Of a stretch of DNA of 64,000 bases, positions 47,088 through 56,790 are shown one piece after another. Position 1 is the first letter of the stretch. Each line of letters opens with the position of its first letter. The notes beneath the pieces are model-generated. The model did no database searches. It was not told the origin of the DNA and saw nothing but the letters and a program-made list of their open reading frames with translations. Origin of the DNA: JACRDG01 sp963760985. GTDB lineage: Bacteria; Desulfobacterota; Desulfomonilia; Desulfomonilales; Desulfomonilaceae. The stretch spans positions 310,001 through 374,000 of the forward strand of contig CAVXFM010000015.1 of assembly GCA_963760985.1 (NCBI GenBank), written 5' to 3'. The position numbers were made by a program, and so were the translations under genes.

Positions 47088-47339
47088 GTGTTCTGGAATC
47101 GTCGCAAATCGTCTATCACTATCACTGCAGAACTTCACGAAAAACTGGCCCGCACGAGCCAGCCCATTCAGGAGGTCGACAGCGAAGTGATCTGCGTGAG
47201 GTCCGTGCCCTTGGACACTTCGGACAACCTCGCCGCAGTAGAGGCCTCAAGCGGTACCTCTCATCTGGGAGAGACCACAGAAACTACGAACTTGTCCGAC
47301 GCTATCGGATACGAAGCGCATTGGCAGTGGTACCGGTAA
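47088..47339 (+). CDS. Small hypothetical protein with GTG start
   Basis: This 83-residue reading starts at GTG 47088 because GGAGGTG lies 6-12 bases upstream; the earlier in-frame ATG has no such site. It reads FWNRRKSSITITAELHEKLA and ends QWYR, with no membrane segment. It lies 116 bases before the amidase gene. No homologue was recognised, but the ribosome binding site is convincing. Confidence 0.5.
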   Translation: MFWNRRKSSITITAELHEKLARTSQPIQEVDSEVICVRSVPLDTSDNLAAVEASSGTSHLGETTETTNLSDAIGYEAHWQWYR

Positions 47340-47455
47340 GGCTTTCAGAAGATTACCGCAGGCTGTGTCGAAATTCGTGGAAGACGACATTGTCGAACCA
47401 CATTCTCGGGAAAGCATGGCGTGACTCCACAGCCTCCTATGTTGCAATTTTCCCA

Positions 47456-49204
47456 ATGCCTCTCTCTCATTCCGCGCAATGGGCATTTAAGGTGAAACGT
47501 ACCGCGGTTCACCCCGTAACTCTCGCAGTGCTTCTTATCCTGGTGCTGTGCGCCAAGCCCGCGTTTTCCTCGGCCAAATCTTTACCTGCACCGTTTGACG
47601 CAACTTTCCTCGCGTATCACCAGCTTTCCACAGACCCGCGAGGCACTCGAGATCAGTGGATGCGGGTCGTGCACTCGTTTGCCGCGATTCACCGGAAATC
47701 CCGATCGAGTCAAATAGGCAAGCGAAGCCTCTTTTTTGCAGGCAGGTCATGCCTGGGCCTTTACCGGCGCAGCGGTAAGAAGGCCGACCTTGACGAGGCC
47801 ATACGGTACCTCAACGAGTTCGTCCGGACGAACCGGAAAGGACCTTACCTGATCCTTGGGCTCCAAGAGCTTAAGGAAGCCCACTTGCTCAAGCGAAGGC
47901 GTGTCGCGGTGCGCGAGGAACACGCGCCTCGTCCCGCTTTCGGTAATGCGAATCGGCAGACGGTTGGTCGAAAGGTCACGAGTCCGGGACGTTCCCCGGA
48001 ACAGCCCCATGCTCCGCTCAAGAGCACAGCGGAAGGCACTGGCTGCATGGCCACCAAGAGACCCGAGACACCTCCTCCCATGAAGGGGAGTCGTCCTGTT
48101 GAAGGCCTGGCGAGCGAGACTGCCGCGCCAGTGCCGGATGCTCTTGCGCGCCAATTTCCCGCTGACGCGCGCGGCCAGACGATTCATCGTGAATTGCGGG
48201 CTCAATGGCATGCAGCACCTGCGTCTTCGGAATATAATTGCACGGGCAACCCCTTCTTTTTGGGCAGCCCGGGAACCTACCGCAAGAAGGCTTCCCAGCC
48301 TGTCTTGCGCGCGTGCCTGCCTTCTGCCACCATGAACGACGCGCCTCGACCGTTGCCCGCGGAGCCGGCAAACACCGCTCCACCGGTTGAGTCGCCCCCG
48401 GAGTCGACAGTCGCGGAACCACCTGCAACCGAGGCGGTTCAGCAGGAAAAGGCTCCTTCCGAGGACGCCGCAAAGACAACTCCTCAGGCCACTCCTGTGC
48501 CCGCGGACACTGAGCCTTCAGAGAAATATGTGGTGGTAATCGATCCAGGTCACGGAGGTAAAGACCCGGGCGCTACGTCGCACGATGGAAAGCTCAAGGA
48601 GAAAGAAGTCACCCTTCGCATTGCGAACCGAATCAAGGCGCGGCTGGAAAAGAGGCTTCCCGGAGTGACCATCGCGCTCACTCGGACTGACGACACTTTC
48701 CTGCCCGTTCAGGAGCGCACTGCGTTTGCCAATTCGCTCAACGCGGACTTGTTTGTCTCGATACACTGCAATGCTGCAGAAGACGCATCGTCGCGCGGCA
48801 TAGAAACGTACTATCTGAGTAAGGCGAGTTCAAAAAAGGCCATGGCCGCAGCTGCACGAGAAAACGGCATACCTGCTGAGCACATGAGCGACATCGACGC
48901 CACGCTTCTCGACCTCCTGATGGATTCCAAGAAAAGCGAGTCGGTCAAGCTGGCCGAAGCAGTCCACAATGCGCTGATCCACGCGGTGGCGGAAACGAAC
49001 GCGCTGGGGCGAAATCGAGGAGTGAAACGCGCACCATTCTACGTGCTTCTCGGAGCGAAAATGCCCGCGATACTCGTGGAATGTGGGTTCATCAACGGGA
49101 AAGAACGTGAGAGCCTGAAGGAATCATGTTTCCTCGACTGCCTCGCGGAAGGCGTCACCGATGGCATCAGCAATTATCTTCGCGGCCTGGGAGACAAGGG
49201 CTGA
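47456..49204 (+). CDS. N-acetylmuramoyl-L-alanine amidase (Amidase_3)
   Basis: The protein has a hydrophobic leader (about residues 20-42, VTLAVLLILVLCAKPAF), a TPR-like region (SLFFAGRSCLGLYRRSGKKADLDEAIRYLNEF), a Pro/Ala/Glu-rich linker and a C-terminal amidase_3 domain. The amidase domain reads VVVIDPGHGGKDPGATSHDG, EKEVTL, VSIHCNAAEDASSRGIETYYL and ILVECGFINGKE, with zinc-ligand His and Glu. This periplasmic enzyme cleaves the amide between muramic acid and L-alanine during cell separation. Start is uncertain because no clear ribosome binding site exists; GTG at 47491 is an alternative. Confidence 0.88.
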   Translation: MPLSHSAQWAFKVKRTAVHPVTLAVLLILVLCAKPAFSSAKSLPAPFDATFLAYHQLSTDPRGTRDQWMRVVHSFAAIHRKSRSSQIGKRSLFFAGRSCLGLYRRSGKKADLDEAIRYLNEFVRTNRKGPYLILGLQELKEAHLLKRRRVAVREEHAPRPAFGNANRQTVGRKVTSPGRSPEQPHAPLKSTAEGTGCMATKRPETPPPMKGSRPVEGLASETAAPVPDALARQFPADARGQTIHRELRAQWHAAPASSEYNCTGNPFFLGSPGTYRKKASQPVLRACLPSATMNDAPRPLPAEPANTAPPVESPPESTVAEPPATEAVQQEKAPSEDAAKTTPQATPVPADTEPSEKYVVVIDPGHGGKDPGATSHDGKLKEKEVTLRIANRIKARLEKRLPGVTIALTRTDDTFLPVQERTAFANSLNADLFVSIHCNAAEDASSRGIETYYLSKASSKKAMAAAARENGIPAEHMSDIDATLLDLLMDSKKSESVKLAEAVHNALIHAVAETNALGRNRGVKRAPFYVLLGAKMPAILVECGFINGKERESLKESCFLDCLAEGVTDGISNYLRGLGDKG

Positions 49205-49314
49205 GCAGGATCACTTCCGAGCCGCCGGCGGACAAGCCAACCCCACGACTTTCCGACATACCGGAACGATGTCTATCCCCGGGCAACTCGCGCCATGGGA
49301 TGTCATCCACACAA

Positions 49315-49635
49315 TTACTCCAGCCGCCGTTCCGGGATGTACTCGTGAGGTATCCTGCCTTCATTCCAATCTTGAGACACATACAGGTTGCAGTAGCAAC
49401 TGCCGTACTCAGCAACGTCCGGCTCTCGGTACGCGCAGGGGCAAATAATGTCCCGGTCTTTTTCCCGGTCATTGGCCGCCAACCTGCACGGACAGCACAT
49501 GTACCCGTATCGGGACTTGTTGAGAAGCAATCCTTCGAGTAATTCAAAGACCCTATCCTTGTCGTTGCTGAAGAAATATCCTTTGGGTTCTTGGACCTTC
49601 CGGAGCATTTCATAGAGTTTCTCGATCTCGGTCAT
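49315..49635 (-). CDS. Ferredoxin:thioredoxin reductase catalytic subunit-like
   Basis: The 106-residue protein carries the FTR catalytic-chain cysteine pattern: MCCPCRLA, then DIICPCAYREPDVAEYGSCYC, that is CPC...CPC...CxC, which binds a [4Fe-4S] cluster and a redox disulfide. FTR reduces thioredoxin with electrons from ferredoxin. The variable subunit is not adjacent, as is usual in anaerobes. A GGAGGGG site precedes the ATG at 49635. It is single on the minus strand, convergent with the amidase. Confidence 0.9.
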   Translation of the reverse strand: MTEIEKLYEMLRKVQEPKGYFFSNDKDRVFELLEGLLLNKSRYGYMCCPCRLAANDREKDRDIICPCAYREPDVAEYGSCYCNLYVSQDWNEGRIPHEYIPERRLE

Positions 49636-50014
49636 GTCACAGATCCCCTCCTCGGTTGCATTGGGGGAATAGTACCCACCGGCCTGATCCTCGTCAAGAA
49701 GACAGCCGCGGGCGATACCCCCGGCTGTACGGTGTTATCCTGCTTTCCAAAAGTTTTGCCTCATTGACTGTTCTGGGGATGTCGAAAGATCCCCTTCACT
49801 TCGAGCGACGCAAGGCCGTCGAATCTCCGTTCAGGGGACTCCCGCCACCTTTGAAACGCACGAACCATTCGGTCAGCACTTTTGGCCACCCCCAGAGCGA
49901 AGTGATGAGAAGCTTTCGCGTCGTCCGAAGCGCAGGAGGGTCCCAGACCGCAGCCTGCACCAAATGATGTATGCAAAAGCGAATCGGTCCAGCTCGTGTG
50001 AGCACGGATCACTC
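49636..50014. other. Intergenic region with repeats
   Basis: A 379-base stretch. A degenerate core copy is at 49801-49845 and a full core copy with its end sequence is at 49889-49988. No protein was recognised. Confidence 0.5.
49889..49988 (+). repeat. MITE/REP-like dispersed repeat, copy 4
   Basis: The core CCAGAGCGAAGTGATGAGAA followed by CGCGTCGTCCGAAGCGCAGG matches copies at 13912, 39061 and 57369. The end GCACCAAATG and GCAAAAGCGAATCGG at about 49957-49987 is the same end as in copies 1 and 3. Confidence 0.75.
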
Positions 50015-50818
50015 TCAGGCGCGGTTGTTGTCGAAAAGATCGGTCACATCCCCAATACTTTCCAGAATATGGTCCGGTGCGTAGTCGAATCGCTCCAGAT
50101 CGGGGAGCGAAGTGGCTCCGGTGAGAACCAGCGCGGAATCCATACCTGCATTGCGCGCGAAGAGGATGTCCGTGTCCATCCGGTCGCCCACCACAAGACA
50201 ACAATCAGCGGTGAGGTCGAGAATTTCGAGCGCGAGCTGGGCCATGTCAGGGAAAGGCTTGCCAAATACGCGATCCGGAGGCCGTCCCGCGACCGCAATT
50301 ACTGCCGCGGCAATACTGCCTGCACCAGGAAGAAACCCCTCAGGTACCGGAAACGTAGGGTCAAGATTCGTGGCCCAGAAGCGCGCACCATGCTGGAGCG
50401 CAATATGAGCACGTGACAGTTTCTCGTACGTGAAGCCCCTGTCCATAGCGGTCACGACTATGTCCGTCTTCAACGGATCGCTTTCCACCACTGCCCCCGA
50501 CTGTGCGACGCCCTCCATGAGCCGGGGTTGCCCTACCACCATCACCCGAGTTCCCCGGTGCTCTCGTTTCAAGGTGTGAATCAGCGCTGCTGCTGAGTTG
50601 ACCACCTGGTCCTCGGCTACGTGCAGCCCCAGTTGAGTGATCTTCCGCGCGAGGTCTCCGGCCAAAGAGGACGCGTTGTTGGAGAGAAACACCCACCGGA
50701 TGCCTCTGGACGCGAGATTGTCATATGCGCCCTTGGCTCCGTTGATGAGCACGTCGCCTCGGTTCACGGTGCCGTCGAGGTCGGCAAGGATTGCCTTATA
50801 TTCGCGTTTCTTGTCCAT
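50015..50818 (-). CDS. HAD-IIA family phosphatase (NagD-like)
   Basis: The 267-residue hydrolase shows HAD motif I (AILADLDGTVNRGDVLING), motif II region (WVFLSNNASSLAGDLARK), and motif III/IV (RVFGKPFPDMAQLALEI, then CCLVVGDRMDTDILFARNAGM). The IIA-type cap with TNLDPTFPVPEGFLPGAGS is typical of NagD/pyridoxal phosphatase-type proteins. The substrate is unknown. The protein starts MDKKREYKAI at 50818. Confidence 0.92.
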   Translation of the reverse strand: MDKKREYKAILADLDGTVNRGDVLINGAKGAYDNLASRGIRWVFLSNNASSLAGDLARKITQLGLHVAEDQVVNSAAALIHTLKREHRGTRVMVVGQPRLMEGVAQSGAVVESDPLKTDIVVTAMDRGFTYEKLSRAHIALQHGARFWATNLDPTFPVPEGFLPGAGSIAAAVIAVAGRPPDRVFGKPFPDMAQLALEILDLTADCCLVVGDRMDTDILFARNAGMDSALVLTGATSLPDLERFDYAPDHILESIGDVTDLFDNNRA

Positions 50819-50999
50819 GAGTGTTCAGCCTGAAGTCCGTGGATCTGGATGCTGCCTTATGTACCGAGCGCCACTGAAACAGACGCGCGTGCAGAGAGTC
50901 GCGCCGCGTAGTTTCTTCCACCAGAAGTGGTGAGACGAGAACCTTGAGATCCCTTGAAACGCCGCTGCTCCTGAGAACGACAACCATGCACAAAGCGCT

Positions 51000-52673
51000 T
51001 TAGAACAATGAGTCCTTGTCCGAACCGTGGACAGGGAGAACCGGCGCTTCCTGCCTCTGCATGAGGACGCGTAAATTGTATTGGGCGCTCTTGTAGTCAG
51101 GGTGGAGCTGGAGGGCCCGGTTGAAGCATTCGAGCGCAGTCTTATGGTCGTTGGTTTTGTACAGGAAAAATCCCCGATTGTTCCAGAGGAGCGGATCGTA
51201 AGGAGCCAAATCTACCGCTTTCTGAAAGTCCTGTCCCGCGTCGACGATTTTGCCCAGATTATAGTAGATGATCCCGCGCATGCACAATGCCCGCGCTGCC
51301 TGGGGTTTCACCTGAAGCACCTCTTCCAGGTCCTTCAGGGCCGCTTCCTGTTCATCCTTGAGCAGAAAAGCTACAGCCCTATCATACAGAATGTGCGGGT
51401 CTCCAGGGGTCGCCTCCAGGGCTCTGGTAAAGTCTGCGACTGCTGCGTCGTACAGCATGCGATTCATACACGTGAGACCCCTGAGCGCGGGTATCTCGCC
51501 ATCCCCAGGGTCAAGGTTGGCCGCGGCGGTGAGATCCGTGGCAGCACGCACGTACTCTTTGAGGCTCATGAAGATTCGTGCCCGTTCCTTGTACGCCTCG
51601 ACCAGAGTCGGCTCCAAGTCTATTGCTCGTTTCAGACTGGCAAGCGCGCCATCCACGTCCTGCTTTCGCGCCAATGCCAGACCCTTGTACAGGTACGCGG
51701 GCGCATAAGAAGCATTCTTTGCCAGAGCCCGTTTGAGGGTCCGTTCCGCTTCCGGCACATTTTTGAGCAGAATGTACGCCTTGGCCATCAGGGCCAATGC
51801 TTCCACGTCGTCCGGGTGCCGCGTAGAAAACGAGGAAAGCACCTCCAGTGCCCTTGCCGCATTATCCATCTGGAAGAATACCCGTACTTTCTCTTTCACC
51901 ACGCTGCCGTCACCCGGCTGCAGGGATTCCACGTGAACATAGTCAGCCAGGGCTGCCTTGTACTCCTTGAGTTTCACATGGATCCGCGCCCTGCTCAAAA
52001 ATGCTTCCGGCTTATCAGGACACAGCCGAATCAAGGCGCTCGTGTCCTCGAGAGCTTTTATCGGTTTGCCTTGTTTGATGCGAATCTTTGCGCGCATCTC
52101 CAACGCGGACACGGATTGTGGTTCAAAATTGAGCGCCCTGGTAAATTCGTCTTCAGCTTTGACGAGAAAGCCCTCTTTTTCGTAGATCATTCCCTTGAGC
52201 ACATAAGGTTCCCCCATCCCGGGCGCCGCGGCCAACGCGATTTCCAGCACGCTTGACGCTTCGTCCAATTGGTCGAGCGTGATCAAACAGCGGGTCTTTT
52301 CCAGGATCGCGGGCACTATGTTCCGTGTGAACGCGAGGCAGTAGTTGAAATGCTCGATCGCGCGAAAATAGTCTTTGAGTTCCTTATAGGCCAGCCCCGT
52401 CTGAAAGTACAGATCGGCAAGAGCCTGGCCCTTGGCCGCGGTGCCTTTCAGGGCCGTTTCCAGCAGTTCGATTCGTTCGGCAGGATCGGTGAGGGTTCGA
52501 GCCTTGGCGAGCACGCGGTCTGTGGCATTATCCGCGGCAGCCGGCCCGGGGCACCAGCTCAAGAAGAGAGAGAGGAACACCGTGGCAACCGTCAGCATTG
52601 TCGGCAGGGACGACACGACCGACGGCCGAGGAACCTTCCTGTCGCGCAGGAATCCGGAATCAGGCTGGGCCAT
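51000..52673 (-). CDS. TPR-repeat protein with N-terminal signal
   Basis: The protein of about 557 residues begins with a signal/anchor segment (TMLTVATVFLSLFLSWCPGPAAA) and then about a dozen 34-residue TPR repeats, for example ALADLYFQTGLAYKELKDYF, AEDEFTRALNFEPQSVSALE and AGQDFQKAVDLAPYDPLLWN. TPR proteins are protein-protein scaffolds. The first ATG after GAGGA (52673) was chosen over an upstream in-frame start at 52691. No catalytic domain is seen. Confidence 0.85.
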   Translation of the reverse strand: MAQPDSGFLRDRKVPRPSVVSSLPTMLTVATVFLSLFLSWCPGPAAADNATDRVLAKARTLTDPAERIELLETALKGTAAKGQALADLYFQTGLAYKELKDYFRAIEHFNYCLAFTRNIVPAILEKTRCLITLDQLDEASSVLEIALAAAPGMGEPYVLKGMIYEKEGFLVKAEDEFTRALNFEPQSVSALEMRAKIRIKQGKPIKALEDTSALIRLCPDKPEAFLSRARIHVKLKEYKAALADYVHVESLQPGDGSVVKEKVRVFFQMDNAARALEVLSSFSTRHPDDVEALALMAKAYILLKNVPEAERTLKRALAKNASYAPAYLYKGLALARKQDVDGALASLKRAIDLEPTLVEAYKERARIFMSLKEYVRAATDLTAAANLDPGDGEIPALRGLTCMNRMLYDAAVADFTRALEATPGDPHILYDRAVAFLLKDEQEAALKDLEEVLQVKPQAARALCMRGIIYYNLGKIVDAGQDFQKAVDLAPYDPLLWNNRGFFLYKTNDHKTALECFNRALQLHPDYKSAQYNLRVLMQRQEAPVLPVHGSDKDSLF

Positions 52674-52983
52674 GTTCTGCGTCCTCATCAACTCTCGGTT
52701 AGGTCAGACCTGCCCGCGCGACATTTCTCACAGATTCTCTCGGCATGGGGAGAAGTATACAACAACGTGCTGTTTGCATCGGCCGCGTAGATTTACTGAA
52801 ACAGGGCTGGGAAACATCGTTCACCAAAGTGTGTGTCCCCTGTGCGGGACCAGGGCCGGTCATTCCCGCGGATGACAGAGTTCATCGTGTTGACGAGTTT
52901 TTGCCTGGCTGACTGTACTGGTGGCCTTGTGGACCGGGAGAAACCTGTGCGAGTCGCTCGTGCTTTCTTGAGCCCCCGGCAGA
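52674..52983. other. Intergenic region
   Basis: A 310-base stretch upstream of the TPR gene and downstream of the cbpM-like gene on the same strand. I see no repeat or protein. Confidence 0.35.
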
Positions 52984-53292
52984 TCAGTCCGGAAGACGCG
53001 TCTTCAATTCCTCCACAAGGGCCGCGAGAATCTCCTGGAACTGATGTTGCATGAGAATCATGTTTTCGCGCATGGAGAGGATCACCTCCACGCCCGGGAG
53101 GTTCACCTCCAGCTCTTCAATGAGGTTACAGATGATCCGTATCCGCTCTACCTGGTCCACAGGGAACACTCTTTCTTCAAAGGACTCCACCTTCACCGAC
53201 CGGACCAGATCCTCCTCTTCGAGCCTCTCCAGGAAATGCTCGTCGCATTGAAAGATTTCAATTACTTGTTTCCGGTAGTAGTAATCTTCCAT
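52984..53292 (-). CDS. CbpM-like chaperone modulator/MerR-like protein
   Basis: The 102-residue protein begins MEDYYYRKQVIEIFQCDEHF and has the short MerR-type helix-turn-helix-like fold (EEDLVRSVKVESFEERVFPVDQVERIRII), with a helical C-terminus. Small CbpM proteins are commonly next to dnaJ/cbpA and modulate the co-chaperone. Here it lies 132 bases downstream of dnaJ on the same strand. Regulation of dnaJ is possible but inferred from neighbourhood. Confidence 0.75.
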   Translation of the reverse strand: MEDYYYRKQVIEIFQCDEHFLERLEEEDLVRSVKVESFEERVFPVDQVERIRIICNLIEELEVNLPGVEVILSMRENMILMQHQFQEILAALVEELKTRLPD

Positions 53293-53424
53293 GACTATTC
53301 CCCGATTCACACGTCCGCGGCTTGCTGCAATGTTTCGCGGGTTGCGAGAGCGAAACGGCTCGGGACGCAGCCCATCATAGCACTTGGGAAGAGTATCGAG
53401 CTACCCGAACGAGTTCCCATGGTA

Positions 53425-54579
53425 TCATAAACGAATTTCCCGACGGACGTCGCCGTCGTAGAATTGCTCAAGGACCAGCGCAGCGTGCAGGGCCTCAGGG
53501 TCATCCGTGACGGGAGTCTGAACCCTCAGCGTCACATACAGATCTCCGGGGGTCTTGGTCTTCAGATTCGGAGCGCCTTTGCCGCGAAGCCGAAGCCGCT
53601 TCCCGGTCGTGCTGCCCGGCGGGATCTTCAGTTGCACGTTCCCGGTCGGCGTGGGCACGGACACTTCCGCCCCGTTCATGACTTCGCTCACGGTAACAGG
53701 CAGTTCCAGGCGCAGGGTGTCCCCGTCCCTCTTGAAGACCGGATGCGGCCGCACCCGAATCACGATATAGAGATCCCCGGATGCGCCACCGGCACGTCCG
53801 GTCTGGCCTTTTCCTGCAATTCTGATGCGAGAGCCGTCGTCCACTCCCGCGGGGATTTTCACGTCAATGGTCTGAGACCCAGGCACCACCCCTGAACCTT
53901 TGCACGCAAAGCATTTCTCGCCAGCTCTTCCGGTCCCTTCGCAATCCGGGCAGGTCTGAAGGAAATTGAACGGTCCTTGGGCCACCCGAGTCTGTCCTGT
54001 GCCTTTGCATGTTTTGCACACAGACTCATTGCCGGTCTGGATGCGGCCGGTGCCACCGCATTTCTGGCAAGGCTCCTCCTTCTGGATCACCACCCGAGTG
54101 GTCCCACCCTGAATCGCAGTAATGAAGTCCACTTCGAGAGCGCTTTCCACATCCCGTCCCTTTTCAGACGATGAAGAGGCTTGCGACGCACCCGTGCCGA
54201 AGAGATCGCCAAAAATGTCTTCGAACCCCGAGTACTTATAGGTCCCCGACTCGGCGTACGGATTAAAGTTAAACGACGTCCCTCCTCGGCGACCACCGAA
54301 ACCGGTCTGCTGCCACTGACGGTACTGACGAGCCTGTTCAGGGTCAAAACCGGCTCTGAGACCGTCATCACCGAATTCATCATAGGTCTTACGCTTCTCA
54401 GCATCCGAGAGCACGTCGTACGCCTCGGAGACCGTCTTAAACTTCTCCTCCGCATCCTTGTTACCGGGATTGACATCAGGATGGTACTTGCGCGCCAGCT
54501 TGCGATAGGCCCTTTTTATGGCCTCCGGAGAGGCGTCCTTGTTGACACCCAGAGCTGAGTAATAGTCCCTGCCCGCCAT
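53425..54579 (-). CDS. dnaJ: DnaJ-family co-chaperone with zinc fingers
   Basis: The 384-residue co-chaperone has an N-terminal J domain (MAGRDYYSALGVNKDASPEA, HPD in KYHPDVNPG), a Gly/Phe-rich section with GDLFGTG, the four zinc-finger repeats CQKCGGTG, CKTCKGTG, CPDCEGTG and CFACKGSG, and the C-terminal substrate domains (GDLYIVIRVRPHPVFKRDGD, RLRLRGKGAPNL). It stimulates Hsp70 ATPase. The divergent Hsp70 at 61681-63270 could be one partner, although a standard DnaK elsewhere is likely. Confidence 0.95.
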   Translation of the reverse strand: MAGRDYYSALGVNKDASPEAIKRAYRKLARKYHPDVNPGNKDAEEKFKTVSEAYDVLSDAEKRKTYDEFGDDGLRAGFDPEQARQYRQWQQTGFGGRRGGTSFNFNPYAESGTYKYSGFEDIFGDLFGTGASQASSSSEKGRDVESALEVDFITAIQGGTTRVVIQKEEPCQKCGGTGRIQTGNESVCKTCKGTGQTRVAQGPFNFLQTCPDCEGTGRAGEKCFACKGSGVVPGSQTIDVKIPAGVDDGSRIRIAGKGQTGRAGGASGDLYIVIRVRPHPVFKRDGDTLRLELPVTVSEVMNGAEVSVPTPTGNVQLKIPPGSTTGKRLRLRGKGAPNLKTKTPGDLYVTLRVQTPVTDDPEALHAALVLEQFYDGDVRREIRL

Positions 54580-55033
54580 ATCAGGTGCTCCTCTGCTTCG
54601 CAGATCGGCAGGGGTAACCGGAGAAAGACTCGCCCACGTATATCCTGCGTATCAGCTTCATGATGGCTTGATCTCCCGATGTGGAGAAAACGTATTCGTA
54701 AAGAACAATTAACTACTCTCCAGGGGTTGTCAAGCGGCCTGAGGCATGGCTGACAATCAAGTGCGGACTGCCATGAATCAGCGACGGAGGGGAACGCTGT
54801 CCTGGAGCGAGGTCTCCTGAACTCAGATTCCGCGGCTCTGCGTCGTTTGTAGTGCAGGAGATTTCCTTCGGTCAAGGTACGTGGATTTGTGCACCGCGGT
54901 ATGATTCCTCCGCACATGCACGCGTACCCCAAAATGGGCATTTGGGTTGTGTTTTGACGCCATTCGTGGTACAGCCTTGCCACGACGTGTGCACACAGGG
55001 ATTCCTCCGAGGGCTGGAAGCGAGAAGGCTGCC
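54580..55033. other. Divergent intergenic region between dnaJ and the RsbU-type gene
   Basis: A 454-base stretch. A candidate promoter for dnaJ is at 54705-54733. A degenerate repeat core (TCCTGAACTCAGATTCCGCG and CTGCGTCGTTTGTAGTGCAG) lies at about 54811-54865. No protein recognised. Confidence 0.45.
54705..54733 (-). promoter_or_regulatory. Candidate promoter for dnaJ
   Basis: On the minus strand TTGACA (54733-54728), 17-base spacer, AATTGT (54710-54705), about 125 bases before the dnaJ ATG. The -35 is perfect but the -10 is weak. No CIRCE element (TTAGCACTC-N9-GAGTGCTAA) was found. Confidence 0.35.
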
Positions 55034-56185
55034 ATGAGCCAGTCAAAAGTCCTGGTAGTTGAAGACCATCCGGTAAGCCGTAAAATGCTGGAGGCCATGC
55101 TGCGAAAAACCTACCAGGTCATTTCCGCTGCTTCCGGAAAAGACGCCATTTCCCTTGCGCAAGACGTGAAGCCGGACTTGGTCCTCCTTGACATAGAAAT
55201 GCCTGAAATGGACGGCTTTCAAACGCTCGAGGTCCTCAGGGGAGGCGTGATCGATCAAGCTGTCCCCGTCATATTCCTTACCGCACGTGAAGACTCCGAG
55301 AGCCGTGATCGCGGCCTCGAAGCCGGAGCGGTCGACTATCTGACGAAACCGTACGACAAACAGGAACTCTCGATCAAGGTCAAGAACCATCTGGCGTTGT
55401 ACCAGGCCAGAAAGGAAATCGAGACCAAGAATCGTATTATGGCTCGTGAGATGGAGATGGCGTCCCAGCTTCAGAAGGCACTCCTGCCCCCCCAGCTTCC
55501 GTCGGACGCACATCTTGATTTCGCCGTGGTATACCGGCCTGTATCCGAAGCAGGCGGAGACTTTTACGACTTGATCGCATTGCCTGACGTGTCCATCGGT
55601 TTTGTGCAGGTGGATGTCTCTGGCCACGGGGTTGCTTCGGCCATGATCGGCGCGATGTTCAAGATGGTCTTCCACTCGGTATCCCAGCAAACCAACTCTC
55701 CGTCGGCCCTTCTCGCCGCGATAAACGATCAACTTTTCGATGTGCTTCCGGATTCGGATTTCCTGACCGTCTTCTACGGCGTGCTCAACCCTTCGACACT
55801 GGACTTTGTATTCAGCAACGCGGGGCATCCCATGCCGTTCTTGTACCGTCGATCGACAGGGACGATCGAGGAGCTTTCCCGCGGAGGACCGCTGATAGGG
55901 GCTTTTCCCGGCATGGAATATGACGAGGGTCTTACCCGCCTGGAACAGGGGGACAAGATTCTCGTCTTTACTGACGGAGTGACGGAAACGACCGAACGGG
56001 GGAACCGTCAGGAGATGTACGGTGTTGACCGTTTAAAGCACGTGTTCCTGGACCGGATAGATCTTCCCTGTGCGGCTATCCTCCAACACATTATGGCAGA
56101 TCTCGAAGAGTTCGGCGGGTCAGCAGAATTCGAGGATGACATCAGTATGCTTCTCATCGCAGTGAATCAAGCGGTCGAGGGCTGA
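55034..56185 (+). CDS. Response regulator with PP2C-type phosphatase (RsbU-like)
   Basis: The 383-residue protein has an N-terminal receiver domain (VLVVEDHPVSRKMLEAML; phospho-acceptor in LVLLDIEMPEMDG; KPYDKQEL) at about residues 5-120, a short helical linker, and a SpoIIE/RsbU-type PP2C phosphatase (YRPVSEAGGDFYDLIAL, VDVSGHGVASAMIG, FTDGVTE) at about 165-380. It dephosphorylates STAS anti-antisigma factors in response to a histidine-kinase signal. The STAS gene follows 54 bases downstream. Confidence 0.93.
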   Translation: MSQSKVLVVEDHPVSRKMLEAMLRKTYQVISAASGKDAISLAQDVKPDLVLLDIEMPEMDGFQTLEVLRGGVIDQAVPVIFLTAREDSESRDRGLEAGAVDYLTKPYDKQELSIKVKNHLALYQARKEIETKNRIMAREMEMASQLQKALLPPQLPSDAHLDFAVVYRPVSEAGGDFYDLIALPDVSIGFVQVDVSGHGVASAMIGAMFKMVFHSVSQQTNSPSALLAAINDQLFDVLPDSDFLTVFYGVLNPSTLDFVFSNAGHPMPFLYRRSTGTIEELSRGGPLIGAFPGMEYDEGLTRLEQGDKILVFTDGVTETTERGNRQEMYGVDRLKHVFLDRIDLPCAAILQHIMADLEEFGGSAEFEDDISMLLIAVNQAVEG

Positions 56186-56239
56186 ACAGAGCCCTCGAAA
56201 TCCTCACGTCATACCTGGAAATAACGAGGAGGCGGTTCG

Positions 56240-56569
56240 ATGGAGATCGAAAGAAAAGGCAAGGTGACCATAATTAGCACGGATGAAAGATTGGACGCAG
56301 TGGTGGCACCACATTTCAAGGATATGGTCAAGAAGATGGCGGAAGAGAGTAAGACGAACCTTGTGGTGGACCTTGCCAAGACTCGGTTTATCGACAGTTC
56401 CGGGTGTGGCGCCCTCGTGGCTTCCATCCGAGCCTTGCTGAAAACAGGGGGGGAAATGAAAATCGCCCGTCCCTCCCCGCAAGCCAGGACGTTGTTTGAA
56501 CTGACTCGCCTCCACAGAATCTTCGAGATCTTTGACGAAGTGGATGAAGCGGTAAAATCGTTCGGGTGA
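56240..56569 (+). CDS. STAS-domain anti-anti-sigma factor
   Basis: The 109-residue protein shows the STAS signature NLVVDLAKTRFIDSSGCGALVAS with the phosphorylatable Ser in DSSG. In partner switching the unphosphorylated form binds the anti-sigma kinase. It lies downstream of the RsbU-type phosphatase and upstream of the HATPase gene, with GGAGG before the ATG. Confidence 0.93.
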   Translation: MEIERKGKVTIISTDERLDAVVAPHFKDMVKKMAEESKTNLVVDLAKTRFIDSSGCGALVASIRALLKTGGEMKIARPSPQARTLFELTRLHRIFEIFDEVDEAVKSFG

Positions 56570-56790
56570 CGTGAAGGGAAACTTCAAGGAAATGCGGGTG
56601 ACCTCCGGGAGTCCGGGCGACTTCCACAGGGCCCTGCATTCCGCGAGGCTTGCGAAAAAGGTGCCACGAGGGAGTCGATGCGGCAGACGAGTCTTCCATG
56701 TCTCATACACCACAGCCTGGCGTGTCAGGGTTCCAGGAGCTTCCGGGACCCGAGACACGGGAAATATTTGTGTCCCTCAGGAACTGAGTC

